A DNA stretch of 64,000 bases from Bacteroidota bacterium (GTDB lineage: Bacteria; Bacteroidota; Bacteroidia; Cytophagales; Cyclobacteriaceae): the NCBI GenBank assembly GCA_023393375.1, contig JAEWLI010000188.1, positions 1 to 64,000 on the forward strand, in the 5' to 3' direction. The position numbers and the translations under genes are program-made. This document shows positions 53,707 to 62,187 of this stretch, piece by piece. The notes beneath the pieces were generated by a model. The model was not told where the DNA came from, searched no databases, and saw nothing but the letters and a program-made list of their open reading frames with translations. Position 1 is the stretch's first letter; each line of letters opens with the position of its first letter.

Positions 53707-53952
53707 TTAATTCACCGTATGGCACTGCATGGATTTAGAATAATGTAGAATATTTTCTATTGAACGTTCCGACGGTTCTTCAGAGAAGATGCCGTCCAGG
53801 CTAATAATCATTGATTTCAATTCTTTGAATAATTCAGATAGCCTGGAATTACACAATAAGGCATTTTCAACTTCTTTACTTTCTTCCTCGCTGGTTTCGC
53901 GATATATATACCTTATCAAATCATCATGGGTAAAAGTTTTGGTCATAGGCAA
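53707..53952 (-). CDS. Small protein overlapping the sigma-factor gene; anti-sigma-like
   Basis: This 81-residue acidic protein (MTKTFTHDDLIRYIYRETSEEE near its start) overlaps the end of the ECF sigma gene by 29 bases, a sign of translational coupling. Similar short proteins with HDDLIRYIY near the start lie behind ECF sigma factors in Cytophagales as I recall, and are often annotated as anti-sigma factors, although no zinc-binding His-Cys motif or membrane segment is visible. Another start is at 53946. Sequestering the sigma factor is inferred from position only. Confidence 0.6.
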   Translation of the reverse strand: MPMTKTFTHDDLIRYIYRETSEEESKEVENALLCNSRLSELFKELKSMIISLDGIFSEEPSERSIENILHYSKSMQCHTVN

Positions 53953-54520
53953 TATTGTTTTTTACCATCTTTTTCCTTAGGTTGATGAGCGCATATCTCA
54001 TTCTACCCAAGGCAGTATTAATGCTTACACAAGTAGCCTCTGCAATCTCTTGAAAACTCATCTGCATGTAGTGTCTCATAATCAAGACCTCTCTTTGCGT
54101 ATCAGGCAATTCCTGAATAAGTTTCCTAAGTTTTGTATGGCTATCTTTTTTTATTTGCAGGGATTCTATTGAATCCTCCGAAAATTCCATTGTGTTAAAA
54201 ACATTATTTCCGTTTTCCATCACGATTGTTGGATAACGTTTGGCTCGTCTGAAATAATCAATAGCCAAGTTGTGTGCTATCCTCATGATCCATGGCAAAA
54301 ATTTCCCCTCTTCGTTATACCTTCCACCTTTAATGGTATTAATTGCCTTTATAAAGGTCTCCTGCAATAAGTCTTCCGCTACATACCTGTCTTTTACAAT
54401 CAAATAAACAGCAGTATAAATCTTAGACTTATGTCTCTTCACCAAAGCTTCAAAAGCCTCCTCGTTACCATCGATATAACGTGAAACTAGCTGCCTGTCA
54501 CTGATCTCAAATTTGTTCAT
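53924..54520 (-). CDS. ECF (sigma-70, region 2 and 4) RNA polymerase sigma factor
   Basis: The 198-residue protein has region 2 (AFEALVKRHKSKIYTAVYLI with VAEDLLQETFIKA) and region 4 (LPDTQREVLIMRHYMQMSF, then EIAEATCVSINTALGR). Both are standard for extracytoplasmic-function sigma factors. There is no third domain. It starts an operon with the small overlapping gene and nth. The regulon is not evident in the window. The gap upstream (54521-55193) is AT-rich and divergent, but a self-recognised promoter could not be singled out. Confidence 0.94.
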   Translation of the reverse strand: MNKFEISDRQLVSRYIDGNEEAFEALVKRHKSKIYTAVYLIVKDRYVAEDLLQETFIKAINTIKGGRYNEEGKFLPWIMRIAHNLAIDYFRRAKRYPTIVMENGNNVFNTMEFSEDSIESLQIKKDSHTKLRKLIQELPDTQREVLIMRHYMQMSFQEIAEATCVSINTALGRMRYALINLRKKMVKNNIAYDQNFYP

Positions 54521-55193
54521 TTCAAATTACCTGTTTAGTTAACGTAGAGGTTTATTCCATATTGTCCTGGTTAAAATGTGATACCTATAATTTTTTTGGT
54601 GAATGTCCAAATATAACTATGATGCAAACTTCATGCAAAAGTTTAATTATTATTTTTAAATCTAATCAGATTTCCCGGTTAAATTTTTATTACTAATTTG
54701 TAGCTGTGTAATCAGATATTGTATTCTCGTTTTTAGATTATTTAATCAAATATAAGCCTAAATAGTTCCTTGAACCGTTATTTTGATAATTATTTTTATC
54801 ATTCAAATGTAATAATTATGCTTTTTTCAAATTATTTTACAAAATTTATTCTAACCTTTCCGCTTCTAGATGGCCTTTATTAACCGGCATCCATTTAATT
54901 AATTTTTTGAGCAATTCTGATTTATATGTAATAAAATAGTTGATTATTATGAGAAGTATAATTTTTATAGTTACAATTTGACAAATTTATAAAACTTTAA
55001 TTCGTTACAAATGCATAAGGATTTTTTACCGTATGGAATAAATGATCTGTGCATGAGAATCTATTACATGATACAACTTCATGAAAATCCTACATTAAGA
55101 AAAATAATTGAAAAAACAGTTTTTTCAAGGAGAGAATAGACTTATTTTTAATTTCCTTAATTCGATAATTTTAATGACATAAAACTTTGTACA
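54521..55193. other. Long AT-rich gap between divergent genes
   Basis: The 673 bases carry no long gene. A 42-codon frame (55011-55139) and a near-perfect 21-bp palindrome (TTGAAAAAAC, one A, GTTTTTTCAA at 55108-55128) are the only notable contents. Both could be regulatory for the LOG-type gene or the sigma operon. Confidence 0.4.
55011..55139 (+). CDS. Possible small ORF, 42 residues
   Basis: A short frame starts at an ATG after an AT-rich stretch and encodes MHKDFLPYGINDL followed by a helical, charged tail (ENPTLRKIIEKTVFSRRE). No homology is recognised. The palindrome at 55108-55128 lies within it, which could equally mean that the DNA is regulatory rather than coding. Low confidence. 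Confidence 0.22.
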   Translation: MHKDFLPYGINDLCMRIYYMIQLHENPTLRKIIEKTVFSRRE

Positions 55194-55946
55194 ATGAATA
55201 CTAATGGAAATGGCTCAGATGAAAAGATGCCTAAAGACGATCTGAATGATGATATGATCAGGATGGCCTTTAAAGATAAAGATTGGAACGAAATTAAAAG
55301 TTCAGATTCCTGGGCAATATTCAAAATAATGGCAGAATTTGTTGAGGGTTTTGAAAAACTAGCCAAAATAGGCCCTTGTGTAACCATATTTGGATCTGCA
55401 AGAGTAAAACCTGATCATCATTATTATAAAATGGCCGAAGATATTGCCTATACATTGGTACAACATGGCTATGGCGTAATTACAGGCGGTGGCCCCGGTA
55501 TTATGGAGGCCGGTAATAAAGGTGCCAAAAAAGCAGGAGGAAAATCAGTGGGATTAAATATTGAATTGCCTTTTGAACAACATCACAATCCTTTTATCGA
55601 CAATGATAAACTGATATCATTCGATTATTTTTTTGTAAGAAAAGTAATGTTTGTACGTTATTCACAGGGTTTTATAGTAATGCCTGGTGGATTTGGAACA
55701 TTGGATGAACTATTTGAAGCTTTAACTCTTATTCAAACAAAGAAGATTGGCAGATTTCCAATTGTACTTGTAGGTAAAAGCTTTTGGTCAGGATTAGATC
55801 AGTGGTTGAGAGAGGTTGTGCTTACAGAGCAAAACAACGTGGACGAGAAAGATTTTGAATTATATAACATAGTTGACACACCTGAAGAGGCAGTAAAAGT
55901 AATTGATGAATTCTACGCAAAATACCTTCTTTCACCGAACTTTTAG
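55194..55946 (+). CDS. LOG-family (TIGR00730) Rossmann-fold protein
   Basis: The 250-residue protein matches the LOG/YgdH group, whose members hydrolyse nucleoside monophosphates (cytokinin riboside phosphates in plants, AMP in several bacteria). The signature PGGFGTLDE near residue 163 is present, together with ITGGGPGIMEAGNKGA. An N-terminal charged stretch of about 55 residues precedes the fold. The cytokinin label should not be taken literally here. The downstream lytic transglycosylase gene overlaps its last 44 bases in another frame, so the two are likely cotranscribed and translationally coupled. Confidence 0.88.
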   Translation: MNTNGNGSDEKMPKDDLNDDMIRMAFKDKDWNEIKSSDSWAIFKIMAEFVEGFEKLAKIGPCVTIFGSARVKPDHHYYKMAEDIAYTLVQHGYGVITGGGPGIMEAGNKGAKKAGGKSVGLNIELPFEQHHNPFIDNDKLISFDYFFVRKVMFVRYSQGFIVMPGGFGTLDELFEALTLIQTKKIGRFPIVLVGKSFWSGLDQWLREVVLTEQNNVDEKDFELYNIVDTPEEAVKVIDEFYAKYLLSPNF

Positions 55947-56931
55947 TATAAAGGGTTCAGTTATTATCTTGGTTTTGATTTTAATATCCTTTTTATCAGG
56001 ATATTTAATTCATGGTATTTTTAATAAAGAGGATATAATTCCAATTCCAGTTCCGTCAGCTGATGCAGACAATCCGGCTCCTTTAAAATTGCCGGATACT
56101 GAAATTCCTTTTGTGCAAAAAGTTTATACTTTTGACAGACCTGAAATAATGGAATTTGCCGGAGAACCAGTACCATTACATATCCCGGATATTTGGGAAA
56201 GAATGGACTATGAAATTCATCTGAACATCTATTTTCATTCAAGCACAATATCCCTCATCAAAAAGGCAAACCGGTGGCTCCCTATTATTTCTGAAATCTT
56301 AAAAGAGCACAACATTCCCGATGATTTTAAGTATCTGCCATTGATAGAGAGTGGGTTGGAAAATGTGGTTTCACACAGGCAAGCTGTAGGTTATTGGCAA
56401 TTGCTGGAATCAACGGCAAAAGAGCTTGGATTGGAGGTAACCAATGAAGTGGATGAACGTTATGATCCAATCAAATCAACAGAAGCTGCGATAAAATATT
56501 TGAAAAGATCGTACAATAAGTTTGGTAATTGGACAAATGTAGCTGCTTCTTACAATGTAGGCATGCGTGGCATGGAAGACAGGATGGATGAACAGGGAAT
56601 GACATCATACTATGATCTTTTGTTGAATTCAGAAACTGCAAGGTATGTCTTTCGGTTACTCGCGATTAAAGAGATAATGAATCACCCTGCAAAATATGGT
56701 TATGATATTCCAAAACAGCATTTATACTCTTGGATACCAACTGAGCCGGTAACTGTAGAAGAAAGCATTGATAACTTGGCTGAATTTGCCAGAGCACAAG
56801 GCATAAATTACAAGATCCTGAAAAGATATAATCCCTGGTTACGCAAAACATCATTAAAAGTAAAAAAAGGGAAAACCTATCAGATACAAATTCCGGTAGA
56901 CAAAGAAAGCCTTATGACAGGTATGGAATAG
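55903..56931 (+). CDS. Membrane-bound lytic transglycosylase (MltD type)
   Basis: The 342-residue protein cleaves the glycan strands of peptidoglycan. It has a signal or anchor helix (residues 19-37) and an SLT catalytic domain. The catalytic Glu lies in LIESGLE, followed by AVGYWQLLESTAKELGL and NVAASYNVG. A LysM-like C-terminal part (YKILKRYNPWLRKTSLKVKK) would bind the wall. The start codon at 55903 lies inside the LOG-type gene, a 44-base overlap. No later start leaves the helix intact. It converges on rsmI with a 5-base gap. Confidence 0.9.
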   Translation: MMNSTQNTFFHRTFSIKGSVIILVLILISFLSGYLIHGIFNKEDIIPIPVPSADADNPAPLKLPDTEIPFVQKVYTFDRPEIMEFAGEPVPLHIPDIWERMDYEIHLNIYFHSSTISLIKKANRWLPIISEILKEHNIPDDFKYLPLIESGLENVVSHRQAVGYWQLLESTAKELGLEVTNEVDERYDPIKSTEAAIKYLKRSYNKFGNWTNVAASYNVGMRGMEDRMDEQGMTSYYDLLLNSETARYVFRLLAIKEIMNHPAKYGYDIPKQHLYSWIPTEPVTVEESIDNLAEFARAQGINYKILKRYNPWLRKTSLKVKKGKTYQIQIPVDKESLMTGME

Positions 56932-56936
56932 ATGGT

Positions 56937-57617
56937 CTATTCTGCACTAATTACAATTACAATTTCCCCTTTCACCTCTTTGGTGGAGAAATAGGTTTCT
57001 ACTTCTTCAGAAGTACCTGTTATGGTTTCTTCAAAAATTTTGGTAAGTTCCCGTGATACAGATATCTGCCGTTGATCTGGCAAAATTTCTTTTAATTGTG
57101 CCAACGTTTTCTTCAACCTGTGAGGTGATTCATACAATATTATTGTCCTCTTTTCTTCCTTGATTTGTTCAAACTTGGTTTTTCTCCCTTTTTTGTGGGG
57201 CAAAAATCCTTCAAAAACAAAACTATCGGAGGGAAATCCTGATTTTATCAATGCTGGAACAAACGCGGTTGCTCCTGGCAAACACTCTACTTTAAGTTGA
57301 TGGTTTAAACATTCTCTTACAATAAGAAAACCCGGATCAGAAATACCCGGGGTTCCGGCATCTGATATTAAAGCTAATACCTCCCCGTTATTCATTCTCT
57401 CTATCAGTGAGCGAAGCACTCTGTGTTCATTAAAAGTATGGTAACTGCTGGTGGGAGTGGTAATACCATAATGTTTCAAGAGGGTACCAGAGGTACGGGT
57501 GTCTTCTGCCAGAATATGATCTGCTTCTTTTAATATCCTCACTGTACGAAAAGTGATATCTTCAAGGTTCCCAATAGGTGTTGGACAAATATATAATGAA
57601 GTGTTTTGTTTCATCAC
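56937..57617 (-). CDS. rsmI: 16S rRNA 2'-O-methyltransferase RsmI
   Basis: RsmI methylates the ribose of C1402 of 16S rRNA. The 226-residue protein is a tetrapyrrole-methylase fold enzyme with the identifiers PIGNLEDITFRTVRIL, AEDTRTSGTLLKHYGI and SDAGTPGISDPGF, and FPSDSFVFEGFLPHKKG. Length is about average, though it lacks a long C-terminal extension found in some relatives. Transcribed alone between the transglycosylase and the UPF0182 gene. ybeY, also in the window, acts on the same RNA. Confidence 0.95.
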   Translation of the reverse strand: MMKQNTSLYICPTPIGNLEDITFRTVRILKEADHILAEDTRTSGTLLKHYGITTPTSSYHTFNEHRVLRSLIERMNNGEVLALISDAGTPGISDPGFLIVRECLNHQLKVECLPGATAFVPALIKSGFPSDSFVFEGFLPHKKGRKTKFEQIKEEKRTIILYESPHRLKKTLAQLKEILPDQRQISVSRELTKIFEETITGTSEEVETYFSTKEVKGEIVIVISAE

Positions 57618-57701
57618 AGGTTAGGGACTAATCAATATTGATTTCCATAGTTCAACTTTACTATTTATAAATGAGTTGGTTTTAATCAGTTGTATAATTG
57701 T

Positions 57702-60494
57702 TTATTGTGTCAATTCAGAAGTTTTTTGGTTGAGATTTTTTAATGCATTTTCGAGTGTATTTAAAGATCTAGATGCTTGTTCAAAGTTTTTACTACCAGT
57801 ATGTCTCAAATAATCCTCAAACGCCTGATTGGCTTCACGTACCAACTGATCAATTTGGCTTGTTGCTATCTCGGGAAGTATCTGAACAGAAGTATCCTGA
57901 GTATCTGCTACCACTACTCCAGCTGATCTATCTTCACCCAAAAGCCCTCTCAATGCCTGTTCGAATGAAGGGGCATAACTCATTTTATCACCATGCATGA
58001 TTACTACCAATCTTAATTCGGGATAGGCAGCAGTTTCAGCTTGTAAGTAAATAGGTTCAACATATAATATCGTATTCTCAACTGGAATCGCCAGCACATT
58101 TCCCCTGATCACATTTGAGCCTCTTTGATCCCAGAGTGCCAATTGTCCGGAGAGATAGCTATCTTGGTCAATTTTTGTCTCTACCTGCTGTGGTCCTAAA
58201 ACGTGCTGGTCTTTGGGAAACTGATGTGCTAATAAACGGCCGTAATTTTCTTTGTCACACATACCGGCCAACCAACTCACAAGTACTTGGCGATTTCTAG
58301 GCGTATAGGGCATCATTAATACATATTCAGGATCAGGTGATTCAGGCATTTGCCATATAATATAATAAGGCTCCACTGTAGTCTGGTTTTGGCCATACTG
58401 TTCAGTTGCCCTAATCCATAAATCCTCCTGATTATAAAATACAGTAGGATCAGTCATATGATATTTGGAATAAACATCACCCTGTAATTGTAACATTTGT
58501 ACAGGATACCGCACATGAGCCATTAATCCTTCAGGCATTTCTTCTTTTGACTTAAACATGCCTGGAAAAATTTTTGACCATACCTGTATTATCGGATCTT
58601 CATTGTCGAAAATATAAAAGTCAACAGAACCGTTATAGGCATCAACGACCACTTTCACAGAATTCCTGATATAGTTCATGCCCTGGTATTGCTGGCTGTA
58701 TGGATAATCATTTGAGATGGTGTAGGCATCAATTATCCAAAATAATTTTTTATCTGATACTACAATATATGGATCGGAATCGAAACGAAGAAAAGGAGCC
58801 AGTGTTTTTACACGTTCCATAATGTTCCTGTGAAACATCACCCTACTTTCTTTAGTAGGATAATTTGATACAAAAAATTTGGTTCCATCAAATTTATATC
58901 CATAAATGAATTTACGCCAGATATTGCTCAATTGTACACCTCCTGTGCCATCATAGCTGAAATAAATGTTTGCATCACCACTGGGATAATCAAATTCCTG
59001 TTGTGTTGTATTGGCTACCACATAACTATTGGTACGTTCTCCATAATAAATTCGGGGTTGTTCCAATGCTAATTCTGGATAACTGCTAACAGGAGGAATA
59101 TTCCTGATCAACAAATTGGGAAGGCCTTGTGCTGTAAATTCATTTACGTTGGTCATAGTCAGCCCAAATCCATGTGTATAAATATAAGTCCTGTTTACAA
59201 ATGCCTGACTTTGTGATGGCAGGTTATTTTGTTCCATTTCCCTGGCCGATACCATCACCTGTTGATAGTTCCCATCCAAAGTATATCTGTCTACATCTAC
59301 ATCATGAAACTCATAATAGGGGCGGATCACCTGAAATTGTTTAAACACATTGTACAGTGCCCGATAATCCCACAGGCGAATATTATTGAAAATCATCGGA
59401 TTTCTTTCCACGACTTCCGGGGTAAGGTTTTCGGCTACAGGAAAAATCCTTTCTTCTATTTTATCCAGATTAAACCCCGATTGGGTAAATCGAATGCCAT
59501 GTTCGATATATGGTCTTTCAAAAGCCAGTTCATTTGGTTCTACCCTGAACCATTGCAACAATTGCGGAATGGCCGAAAGACCTAAAAACCAAATAAAAAA
59601 TGTAACAATACCAACAGCCAATACCACTAGTGGTGGGGCTGGGTGTTTGGTGATACGCCACTTCCACAACAAATCCTGAATTTTTCTGCGAATACCGGGT
59701 AGAAGTATCATTACACCACCGATAGCCGTGATGACCATAATGATATTTAGTGCGGGATATTTGACATTAGTATCCGTCCATCCGGGACCGGTTACAACAC
59801 CTAAATTTGAATACATCAATCCAAATCTGTCCAAATATTTGCCCCATGCCAATATAAAAAACAAACAAGCCGCACTTAAATAGAACGACTTATAGATTTT
59901 AGTCCTGAGCATATCGATAGATTCAATACTGCGTAATTCAATATTGCCATCAGGATGAAAAATAATCAGGACCGGAATAATGGATGCTAGCAAAGAAATA
60001 ATGATAAGTGATAATACGAGTCCCTGAAGACTTTGCAATAATGGATAACTGAATAAATAGAATCCAGTATCAGCACCCAATAAAGGATCGGTGATATCAG
60101 TAGATACCCGATGCCAGAATTTAAGAATATTTTCCCAATTGGCATATCCCCAAACGGCACTTATAATGGCTCCCATGCTGGTTGATAAATATCGAATTAC
60201 TTTATGAGTTGAAGGAATAGAAAAAGTAAGAAGATAAACGATACCAGCTCCAATTATAAAAAATAGAACTGCCAATGCGCCCTGACTTAATTCGACCAAC
60301 CAAAACCGTGGCCCATATCCCAAAGATTCGAACCAAAGCAATTCAGCCATAAAATCCATCATCCAAATAAGCAACAGCGTACCCAAGATGATTGAAATAC
60401 CTAAAGTGAGGGTAACACTACTTTTAAACCTGATTCCCCGGTAAGTAAAAAATATACCTGTAATAAAAAGTAATAGAAAAATAATTTCGTACAT
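57702..60494 (-). CDS. UPF0182 family membrane protein
   Basis: The 930-residue protein has seven N-terminal membrane helices, the first pair at residues 2-20 and 28-50. A large soluble C-terminal part follows, with family features such as WIIDAYTISNDYPYSQQ, YNGSVDFYIFDNEDPII and the late VVIMHGDKMSYAPSFEQAL. Length and order fit UPF0182 (COG1615), a widespread family of unknown function. Its C-terminal 70 residues are helical and acidic (ANQAFEDYLRHTGSKNFEQA). Composition is like its neighbours. Confidence 0.93.
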   Translation of the reverse strand: MYEIIFLLLFITGIFFTYRGIRFKSSVTLTLGISIILGTLLLIWMMDFMAELLWFESLGYGPRFWLVELSQGALAVLFFIIGAGIVYLLTFSIPSTHKVIRYLSTSMGAIISAVWGYANWENILKFWHRVSTDITDPLLGADTGFYLFSYPLLQSLQGLVLSLIIISLLASIIPVLIIFHPDGNIELRSIESIDMLRTKIYKSFYLSAACLFFILAWGKYLDRFGLMYSNLGVVTGPGWTDTNVKYPALNIIMVITAIGGVMILLPGIRRKIQDLLWKWRITKHPAPPLVVLAVGIVTFFIWFLGLSAIPQLLQWFRVEPNELAFERPYIEHGIRFTQSGFNLDKIEERIFPVAENLTPEVVERNPMIFNNIRLWDYRALYNVFKQFQVIRPYYEFHDVDVDRYTLDGNYQQVMVSAREMEQNNLPSQSQAFVNRTYIYTHGFGLTMTNVNEFTAQGLPNLLIRNIPPVSSYPELALEQPRIYYGERTNSYVVANTTQQEFDYPSGDANIYFSYDGTGGVQLSNIWRKFIYGYKFDGTKFFVSNYPTKESRVMFHRNIMERVKTLAPFLRFDSDPYIVVSDKKLFWIIDAYTISNDYPYSQQYQGMNYIRNSVKVVVDAYNGSVDFYIFDNEDPIIQVWSKIFPGMFKSKEEMPEGLMAHVRYPVQMLQLQGDVYSKYHMTDPTVFYNQEDLWIRATEQYGQNQTTVEPYYIIWQMPESPDPEYVLMMPYTPRNRQVLVSWLAGMCDKENYGRLLAHQFPKDQHVLGPQQVETKIDQDSYLSGQLALWDQRGSNVIRGNVLAIPVENTILYVEPIYLQAETAAYPELRLVVIMHGDKMSYAPSFEQALRGLLGEDRSAGVVVADTQDTSVQILPEIATSQIDQLVREANQAFEDYLRHTGSKNFEQASRSLNTLENALKNLNQKTSELTQ

Positions 60495-60680
60495 AATGAA
60501 CGTCTTATAATAAAAATGGTCAGTATTGGAATGGAAAATTAATAAATTTTTGTAGAATTTGACAGGTTTTTATATAATTAACTTTGATTATGGCTCAATC
60601 TCCATTGTATATTAAGAATTCATAAATATTTAAAAGAAACTTTTTCATAGTGGAATTATTGCTTATATCAATGTATCATG

Positions 60681-60708
60681 AAAAAGTCCGCTTTTTAGGG
60701 CGGACTTT
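60681..60708 (-). terminator. Terminator after the OmpA-family gene
   Basis: AAAGTCCGC (60683-60691) pairs with GCGGACTTT (60700-60708) around an 8-base loop. On the minus strand a T-run follows. It lies about 30 bases after the stop of the OmpA-family gene. Confidence 0.82.
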
Positions 60709-60737
60709 ATTGAAGATTGATTCTTATTTATACTAAG

Positions 60738-62069
60738 TTATTCAATTTTAAATTCCACCCTACGATTGATCGACCTGTTTTCTTCAGAGGTATTGGGAAC
60801 CAAAGGCTCATCGAATGCTTTACTTTCTGTAACCAACTGATTTTCCGGAACACCTTCATTCAGAAATAATCTTTTTGCTGCCGTTGCCCTTCTTTCTCCT
60901 ACTACCAGATTAATTTCCCTTGAACCAATATCACAGGTATGTCCTACAATTTTAAGTACAAGGTGTGGATTTTCTTTTAGAATCGTACTTAATTCTTTGA
61001 CAATTGCTGATTCTGGGTTTAATGGTTCATCAGAATTAAGTGCGAATTTGATGTTAAGGGAGTCTGCCAATTCCCGTGCCCTTGCAAGAGCAGCATCTGA
61101 ATCAGATTTCTCCACTTTTGTAGTTTCTTCAGGGACATCATTTGTACTTGGCTTTTCCTCCTGATCTACTTTTTCTTCTGTCACCACTTCCTCCTTTTTT
61201 TGTTCAGGTGATGGATGTACATCTACCTCACTACTGGTAGATTTACCCTTTTTCGATGAACCTGAAGTTCCGATTTTCCAGGATAACCCTACTTTCAAAC
61301 CAACAGCCGCCAGGTTAACTTTATTTGTTTGATTAGAATTTAATATACCATTATAATTACCTTCGGCGGTATATACCGGTTGATCTTGAGGATTGATAAG
61401 GTTATTGAGGCCATGATTATAATAAGCACCGAAATAAATTCCGAATATATCAGTGACACGGTATTTAGCACCCACATCAAAAAAGACCGACCATGCGGTT
61501 TTAAGTTTCATGTTACCAGATGGTCTGCTTTCTGTAGTGGTAAAACCATGTTGAGGCAAATCATATAACTCAACATTCCATTGTTGATAATATCCGGTAG
61601 TAATGATATTGCCCGAGGTAACTTTATAAGTGGGACTAATCGGTAATGATATTTTTGGTCCACTCGAAATCAAAAGATCAAATTTCTTAAACCTTTGCAT
61701 GAATTGTAGACCAAGGGGAATATCCACAAACATAGCACGCTGTCTTTCTTTCCATCCGGAAAACATAGTACGGAATTCATAATTATCACCATCAGCGTCA
61801 ACGGCTGGTATGCCTGATAAATAATTTAACCGTGCTGATGATCGTGTAGATTGAATACCTATTCCGGTGGTAATGCCCCAATGGGATGAAAAGAAATAGG
61901 AATAACCCAAATTTAAATTATATCCAAGGCCACCCTGGTATGCGCCATCTGAAAGCTGATACGGTAAATGATGTTGACCGATGCCACCAGTGATATGCAG
62001 GTAATGATCCTGAGAATACACCAACTGCGAAACGACAGCGAAGACAATCAAAAATATTATATGTTTCAT
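60738..62069 (-). CDS. OmpA-family protein with N-terminal beta-barrel
   Basis: The 443-residue protein has a signal peptide (MKHIIFLIVFAVVSQLVYSQ). An N-terminal outer-membrane beta-barrel domain of about 260 residues follows, with aromatic-ended strands. A charged Glu/Lys linker (EVDVHPSPEQKKEEVVTEEK) leads to an OmpA peptidoglycan-binding domain (LKIVGHTCDIGSREINLVVG, then NRSINRRVEFKIE). It should tie the outer membrane to the cell wall. I chose the ATG at 62069 because it starts the signal peptide; a longer frame from 62129 is not supported. It lies 118 bases beyond the start of the T9SS cargo gene's stop codon and is likely separate from it. Confidence 0.85.
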   Translation of the reverse strand: MKHIIFLIVFAVVSQLVYSQDHYLHITGGIGQHHLPYQLSDGAYQGGLGYNLNLGYSYFFSSHWGITTGIGIQSTRSSARLNYLSGIPAVDADGDNYEFRTMFSGWKERQRAMFVDIPLGLQFMQRFKKFDLLISSGPKISLPISPTYKVTSGNIITTGYYQQWNVELYDLPQHGFTTTESRPSGNMKLKTAWSVFFDVGAKYRVTDIFGIYFGAYYNHGLNNLINPQDQPVYTAEGNYNGILNSNQTNKVNLAAVGLKVGLSWKIGTSGSSKKGKSTSSEVDVHPSPEQKKEEVVTEEKVDQEEKPSTNDVPEETTKVEKSDSDAALARARELADSLNIKFALNSDEPLNPESAIVKELSTILKENPHLVLKIVGHTCDIGSREINLVVGERRATAAKRLFLNEGVPENQLVTESKAFDEPLVPNTSEENRSINRRVEFKIE

Positions 62070-62187
62070 ATATTTCAAGTATTTATAAGTCAGATGGACA
62101 CTTAGCGACAGATCTGTAATCATCACCATGTATTTTCATCTGTTTTATTTCTTTAGTTAATTTATTTTAAATGATTGAAAGGTTAAT

